A stretch of 64,000 bases of DNA, taken from the NCBI RefSeq assembly GCF_022549675.1, contig NZ_JAKZGR010000012.1, forward strand, positions 62,001-126,000, written 5' to 3'. Position numbers and translations under genes: made by a program. The stretch comes from Belliella kenyensis (GTDB lineage Bacteria; Bacteroidota; Bacteroidia; Cytophagales; Cyclobacteriaceae). Of the stretch, positions 60,362-64,000 are shown piece by piece. Numbering within the stretch: the first letter of the stretch is position 1; each line of letters opens with the position of its first letter. The notes under the pieces are model-generated. The model saw nothing but the letters and a program-made list of their open reading frames with translations, was not told the origin of the DNA and ran no database searches.

Positions 60362-61301
60362 TACATTGCATATTTGGCTTCCAATAGAACGAGTTGGTAA
60401 ATTAGACCTAGACCTTTTTGCAAAGAATTTGCAGGGTATAGAAAATATACAAACAGAGTTTGGAGAGCTGAAAGTTAGAGGAAAGCTAAAAAACTTGAAT
60501 GTTTTACTTACTTCAACAGGTATTAGTATTAAGGGTAGTTTACCCAAATTCTATCAAGGCAATAATCTGAAAGAACTAAGCATCAGAGAGATAAAATCAG
60601 CTATTAATAAAATTGAGGATGATCTATCTGTACCGATTTCAAAAGCAAAGTTGACTAGAATTGACATAGGCTTCAATTTCTCAATGAAATACGAACCAAA
60701 ATTCTATTTTGATGGATTAGGAGAAAAATCCCAAATGTTTAGAGGCTTAGTAAATAGCACTTCATTATATTACAAGAACAGTTTGAAAACTATGAATTTC
60801 TATGATAAGAATAAAGAGTTTTATAAAACTACTAGATTTCCTGAATGGTTCAAAATCGAAAAAAACCTACTAAGATATGAATTAAGGATAAAGCGAAAGT
60901 TAGGCAACGTCTTTGAGAATCGTGAAGTTTTGGTATCAGACTTATTTGACGAAAGATTTTGTAAAAAAATCATTACTCTATGGGCTAAGTACTATTTTCA
61001 GATAAAGAAAAACAACTTAGTCGAATTTAAACCAGAACTTATTTCAGCTATAAAAGACTATGTTGATTACCTTACCTTCATAGGCATTTTTGAAATAAGG
61101 GAAAAGATACCTAGGGACATTCAGTTACTTAAGTCAATAAGTGCATTTCATAGTATAGAGTACTATTCAAGACTATTGGCAAAGATAAATCTCATTGGAT
61201 CTAACGAAAAAATATCCCACGAATCTGAACTAAATAAGGAATTAGATTTAAAAATAAAAGGAATTTTAAGAGAGTGGGGAATCGATAAATTCCAAAATTA
61301 G
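60354..61301 (+). CDS. Phage/plasmid replication initiator, filamentous-phage gene II/X family
   Basis: 315 residues. The start MIDTLHIWLP, the SIKGSLPKFYQGNNL motif (about 59-73), the KLTRIDIGFNFSMKYEPKFYF segment (about 99-119) and NLLRYELRIKRKLGNVF (about 171-187) are hallmarks of the gene II/X (Phage_CRI + Phage_X) replication proteins. These nick the double-stranded form and start rolling-circle synthesis. Such initiators occur in inoviruses and small plasmids. It is preceded by a strong ribosome-binding site. No coat or Zot-type genes follow it. Confidence 0.85.
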   Translation: MIDTLHIWLPIERVGKLDLDLFAKNLQGIENIQTEFGELKVRGKLKNLNVLLTSTGISIKGSLPKFYQGNNLKELSIREIKSAINKIEDDLSVPISKAKLTRIDIGFNFSMKYEPKFYFDGLGEKSQMFRGLVNSTSLYYKNSLKTMNFYDKNKEFYKTTRFPEWFKIEKNLLRYELRIKRKLGNVFENREVLVSDLFDERFCKKIITLWAKYYFQIKKNNLVEFKPELISAIKDYVDYLTFIGIFEIREKIPRDIQLLKSISAFHSIEYYSRLLAKINLIGSNEKISHESELNKELDLKIKGILREWGIDKFQN

Positions 61302-61306
61302 GATTA

Positions 61307-61606
61307 TTATTTCTTAGGCTTAGCCAAGATTGAGATAAGTAAACCTAGCCCTACGATGATATCGACCAAACTCCAAATTTGTCTCCCCAGGACAACTTTA
61401 AAGAATGGTTGAAAAAGTAGGGCTAGGCCTATAAAGATAAATGATGCTATTTGCGAATCTTTTTTGTGGGCATGATAAGCTAATACTGAAAATCCCAAAA
61501 AACCCAAAAATCTCACTAATTGATAGTATCCATAAGGCAAATTAAACAGACATGAAAATAAGAGGATAGTTAAAACAATTTTAATTGGTATTTCTTTGAT
61601 ATTCAT
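61307..61606 (-). CDS. Small membrane protein, DUF6804-like
   Basis: 99 residues with three to four hydrophobic helices (about 8-25, 31-45, 51-67 and 75-95). Pattern and size are like DUF6804 proteins found widely in Bacteroidota. It is the only minus-strand gene inside the element. The C-terminal membrane part of the 340-residue protein at 62140-63162 shows the same helix layout and similar words (FNPF against FQPFF). Function unknown. Confidence 0.65.
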   Translation of the reverse strand: MNIKEIPIKIVLTILLFSCLFNLPYGYYQLVRFLGFLGFSVLAYHAHKKDSQIASFIFIGLALLFQPFFKVVLGRQIWSLVDIIVGLGLLISILAKPKK

Positions 61607-61693
61607 CTCTTTTCAGATTACAAAATAAATAATTTTAAGATAAAGATATGATTGAATACTCGTTTAGTTAATATATTTGGCAAAAACTTGCCT

Positions 61694-62101
61694 ATGAATA
61701 ATAAAATAATGTGGAAAAGCATAATTAGATGGACTCTATTGATACCAACATCAGTTTTAAGCGGCATAATTACTAATATTTTGATTTCATTTATGTTGAA
61801 AATAGGATGGGGGGTTCATGGAGAACCTTACTTCCTTAAAGAATTTACCACGGAAATTTTCTCACATTGTGCTTTTACTATTGGCTTCATATATGGTGGG
61901 GTTTGGATTGCTCCTAAGCATAAGGAAAAGACGTTATTAGTTCTTGTGTTATTTATTATTTTGCTTTCAATATCAATTATTATTTTTTCTTTAATTTATA
62001 CCACTACAAAATTCTTTTCAATTATTATAGCTTCTAATGTTTCAGCAATTATTACTGCAATTTTAATATTTAATTCTAGGATAATAGAAGATTTAAAGTA
62101 G
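61694..62101 (+). CDS. Membrane protein of unknown function
   Basis: About 135 residues from the ATG at 61694. Four hydrophobic helices (about 11-33, 50-70, 80-102 and 108-125 in this numbering). A longer frame from a TTG at 61652 exists but adds a non-hydrophobic prefix, so I chose the ATG. No family recognised. Could be a coat-like or membrane-stress protein of the element; unproven. Confidence 0.55.
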   Translation: MNNKIMWKSIIRWTLLIPTSVLSGIITNILISFMLKIGWGVHGEPYFLKEFTTEIFSHCAFTIGFIYGGVWIAPKHKEKTLLVLVLFIILLSISIIIFSLIYTTTKFFSIIIASNVSAIITAILIFNSRIIEDLK

Positions 62102-62139
62102 AAAGCAGCTAATTACAAATCAATTAAATTGATAGTCAA

Positions 62140-63162
62140 ATGAATAGAAATACAATAAAAATCAAATTTTTAAAATCAAAAGTTAAAAAACTTGTATCAG
62201 AACTTAAAACCAGAGTCTTGGAACATAAAATGGGAGTAATGTTCGATTTTGAGGAGAGGGCAAAGGATGACATTAAATTCCTTAATACCATAAAGAACCT
62301 TGTCAAAGAATATGCGAAGTTAAAAGGAATGCAGTTCAAAGACTTCATTGAACAAACCCAAAATAACATTGGCAAAGAACTTGGCCAAAAGAATTCTGAT
62401 TATTTAAAAAGGCTATGGGATGAGATAATTATTGAAACCATTTTTCAAGAAAAAAAAGATGAACTTAATCTAAAACTAGACGATGAAAGAATTAAAAAGG
62501 AGATTAAAGAAGAAACAGAAAAATTGTCAGTTCCCAAATATTTAACTGAGCTTTTAAACACTAATTTAAATTACTTTGAAGGTGATGATTTACTGGAAAG
62601 TTCAAACTCAATTAAGTCCAAACCATCTGGTTCTGTTAAGAAAAGGAGTTTTGACTCTAAAAATGAGTTAAAAGATAGAAAAAAAATTAGGCTTATATTT
62701 TTAACGTCTGGCATATTATTAACTAGCTTCTTTTTAAACGATCCAGAACTTGATGTCATTTTTAAATTTCTTTTATGTTCCACATTTATTTGGATAGGTT
62801 TAAAACCTTCGGCTAAAATTCAACAAGGGCATAGATTTTTCTTTTTTTGCCTAGCAGTTTTCTTCAACCCTTTTGTTTTATTAAAAATTTCAAACGAGAC
62901 CTTAAGATTGACTGAGGTAATTATTTCATTTTTTTTAATTTATCTAAGTTTTAATTATTTGGAGTATTGGAAGCTTATTTTTAAAAGTAAGTTCAAAGCT
63001 TTAAAAGTATTTGTTCTATTTATAATTGTTTCATTCTTAGTTGTATTAGTAGGAGTAAGGTTTCAAGAGATCAATAGGATGCATAGTAGATCAAAAATGA
63101 AAACAAACGATATGACAAAATCTGATATTGACAAAATCCGTGAGACATTATTGAATAAATAA
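62140..63162 (+). CDS. Two-part protein: charged cytosolic N-terminus and DUF6804-like membrane C-terminus
   Basis: 340 residues. The first 180 are highly charged and helical with no known motif (including a likely coiled-coil segment about 100-130, KKDELNLKLDDERIKKEIKEETEKL). A Ser/Lys-rich linker leads to four hydrophobic helices (about 185-305) that resemble the small DUF6804-like gene next door. The C-terminal tail is polar. No ATPase motif is present, so this is not a Zot/pI homologue. The layout suits a sensor coupled to the membrane, possibly superinfection exclusion. Confidence 0.55.
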   Translation: MNRNTIKIKFLKSKVKKLVSELKTRVLEHKMGVMFDFEERAKDDIKFLNTIKNLVKEYAKLKGMQFKDFIEQTQNNIGKELGQKNSDYLKRLWDEIIIETIFQEKKDELNLKLDDERIKKEIKEETEKLSVPKYLTELLNTNLNYFEGDDLLESSNSIKSKPSGSVKKRSFDSKNELKDRKKIRLIFLTSGILLTSFFLNDPELDVIFKFLLCSTFIWIGLKPSAKIQQGHRFFFFCLAVFFNPFVLLKISNETLRLTEVIISFFLIYLSFNYLEYWKLIFKSKFKALKVFVLFIIVSFLVVLVGVRFQEINRMHSRSKMKTNDMTKSDIDKIRETLLNK

Positions 63163-63229
63163 TATTATTTCTTTATGCTTTAGATATTAACCCTTCCGCA
63201 TTTAACGAATCCTTAATATATTATGAATT

Positions 63230-63553
63230 ATGAATAGAGTTAAATTGAAATATTTAGAATCTGGAATGAGATTTTTTTTAACTAGCCACAATAAGGATTT
63301 AAGACTTGGCGAAAAATTTGTTCTATTAACAATTATTAGGCTATTGGAAGAAAATCAAATCGTCTCTAAGTCTGATGTTTGTAAAGAAAATAAAGTAAGT
63401 AATAGTACAACTTATGCTATAATTAGAGCATTGGAATGTAAAGGTTTTGTAAAGTCAATTAGACAAAATCAATATTATTCAAAGGCTTTTATTTCAATAT
63501 CCCCCAAAGGTTTACTATTTAAAAATAGCTTGAGAAAGGTTTTCTCAGATTAG
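63230..63553 (+). CDS. Winged-helix DNA-binding protein
   Basis: 107 residues. The region LRLGEKFVLLTIIRLLEENQIVSKSDVCKENKVSNSTTYAIIRALECKGFVKSIRQNQYYSKAFISISPKG is a MarR-like winged helix. It lies near the right end, by the arm-type repeats, and may regulate the element's genes. Confidence 0.7.
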   Translation: MNRVKLKYLESGMRFFLTSHNKDLRLGEKFVLLTIIRLLEENQIVSKSDVCKENKVSNSTTYAIIRALECKGFVKSIRQNQYYSKAFISISPKGLLFKNSLRKVFSD

Positions 63554-63872
63554 CAGAAAAATTACCCTTTATGATAAAATTAAATGTGTAAACCCGAATA
63601 AGTGGTTATTACCCCCGTCTAAATACAAATTGAAAAAAAGGAAATTAAAAATATTTGAAGGGGTGGCCATTAAATTCGGATTTTCGTCTTCTATTCCCAC
63701 TTGTACTGAAAAGTATTTTTCATAAAATACATGCAAAGAAGATTTTTTAAACTTCATGAGCTTTCCAGAATCAAATACAAATCAAGAAGACTAGATTTTA
63801 AAACTACATCACAATAATTTCAATTTTTTTGGGCGTCATTAGGCTTTCAATATTTATTTACTATAAATTTAG
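63554..63872. other. Non-coding segment near the right end of the element
   Basis: No convincing gene. A 62-codon minus-strand frame at 63569-63757 lacks protein character. The segment may hold the replication origin of the element, but I see no clear nick-site hairpin. Confidence 0.4.
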
Positions 63873-63895
63873 TAGCCTACTATACAGCCTACTGA
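63873..63895. repeat. Arm-type direct repeats, right end
   Basis: TAGCCTACTA (63873-63882) and AGCCTACTG (63886-63894), again 12 bp apart and in the same orientation as the left pair at 57575-57597. Confidence 0.7.
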
Positions 63896-63897
63896 AA

Positions 63898-63932
63898 AGA
63901 AAAAACCCCAAATACTGAACGTATAAGGGGTT
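63898..63932 (-). terminator. Replacement terminator for the tRNA-Met gene, supplied by the element
   Basis: Arms AACCCC (63904-63909) and GGGGTT (63927-63932), with an inner ATAC/GTAT pair. On the minus strand TTTTTT follows. It stands 4 bp past the tRNA 3' end and takes over the role of the displaced terminator at 57410-57436. Confidence 0.75.
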
Positions 63933-63936
63933 CTAT

Positions 63937-64000
<64 letters not shown>

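Noticed and set aside
62140-63162. The 340-aa membrane protein as a Zot/pI morphogenesis ATPase
   Set aside because: It has no Walker A or B motif, and its membrane helices are clustered at the C-terminus in a DUF6804-like pattern.
63569-63757. 62-codon minus-strand frame near the right end of the element
   Set aside because: No start signal, no motif and atypical composition; not supported as a gene.

Overview
The window looks like chromosome from a member of the Bacteroidota, most likely order Cytophagales (a Cyclobacteriaceae-like marine or soil bacterium). The signs are a SusC/SusD pair with FecI/FecR regulators, TAnnTTTG promoter boxes, few Shine-Dalgarno sequences, bacillithiol genes (bshA and a ypdA-type reductase), a GH3/beta-lactamase fusion and a MutL without the usual zinc motifs. 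The lineage is an inference from gene content; no 16S gene is present.

Region 1 (1-24.2 kb) is mostly core genome. It opens with a PlsB-like acyltransferase cut by the window edge and overlapping gpsA. An APC permease, a YpdA-type reductase, an NRDE/TANGO2 protein and an Old Yellow Enzyme follow. Next is a BlaI/BlaR1-like regulatory pair whose promoter sits among three 16-bp dyad operators. Then come a sugar isomerase-like protein, a PQQ-type sugar dehydrogenase lipoprotein, an SDR-type reductase, a fatty acid hydroxylase, bshA, the GH3/beta-lactamase fusion, mutL, two rhomboid proteases and a small outer membrane protein.

Region 2 (24.2-37.8 kb) is one co-directional minus-strand nutrient-acquisition locus: ECF sigma factor, FecR anti-sigma, SusC, SusD, small lipoprotein, secreted serine hydrolase, lipoprotein glutamate-racemase homologue, secreted D-aminoacylase and gamma-glutamyltransferase. 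There is no glycoside hydrolase. The enzymes all point to D-glutamate or gamma-glutamyl chemistry, so the likely cargo is a peptide containing D-Glu (for example muropeptides or poly-gamma-glutamate), not a glycan. A candidate antisense RNA lies opposite the susC leader.

Region 3 (38.0-54.2 kb) is an accessory, defence-like island. It holds an ADP-ribosylglycohydrolase, a GIY-YIG nuclease with a PUA/EVE-like tail, a PPP-type phosphatase, a GmrSD-type protein lacking its N-terminal catalytic domain, a PD-(D/E)XK nuclease, an Mrr-like restriction enzyme, a Tat-signal-bearing FtsZ-like protein with a broken GTP-binding loop, a WYL regulator, an AAA+ ATPase, a RloA/RloB pair and a Fic protein. 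A 24-bp motif is repeated upstream of the GmrSD-like gene, between the FtsZ-like and WYL genes, and upstream of the AAA+ gene. This suggests a WYL-controlled set of genes. The Fic gene is bracketed by imperfect direct repeats and lies beside an AraC-type gene remnant.

Region 4 (54.3-57.4 kb) has a secreted helical-repeat protein, a Crp/Fnr regulator and a serine hydrolase lipoprotein.

Region 5 (57.44-63.95 kb) is a 6.5-kb integrated element in the 3' end of a tRNA-Met gene. It is bounded by 14-bp direct repeats, with paired arm-type repeats inside both ends. It carries a tyrosine integrase, an excisionase-like HTH protein, a filamentous-phage gene II/X-type replication initiator, several small membrane proteins and a winged-helix protein. 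No Zot-like ATPase, coat protein or relaxase was recognised.
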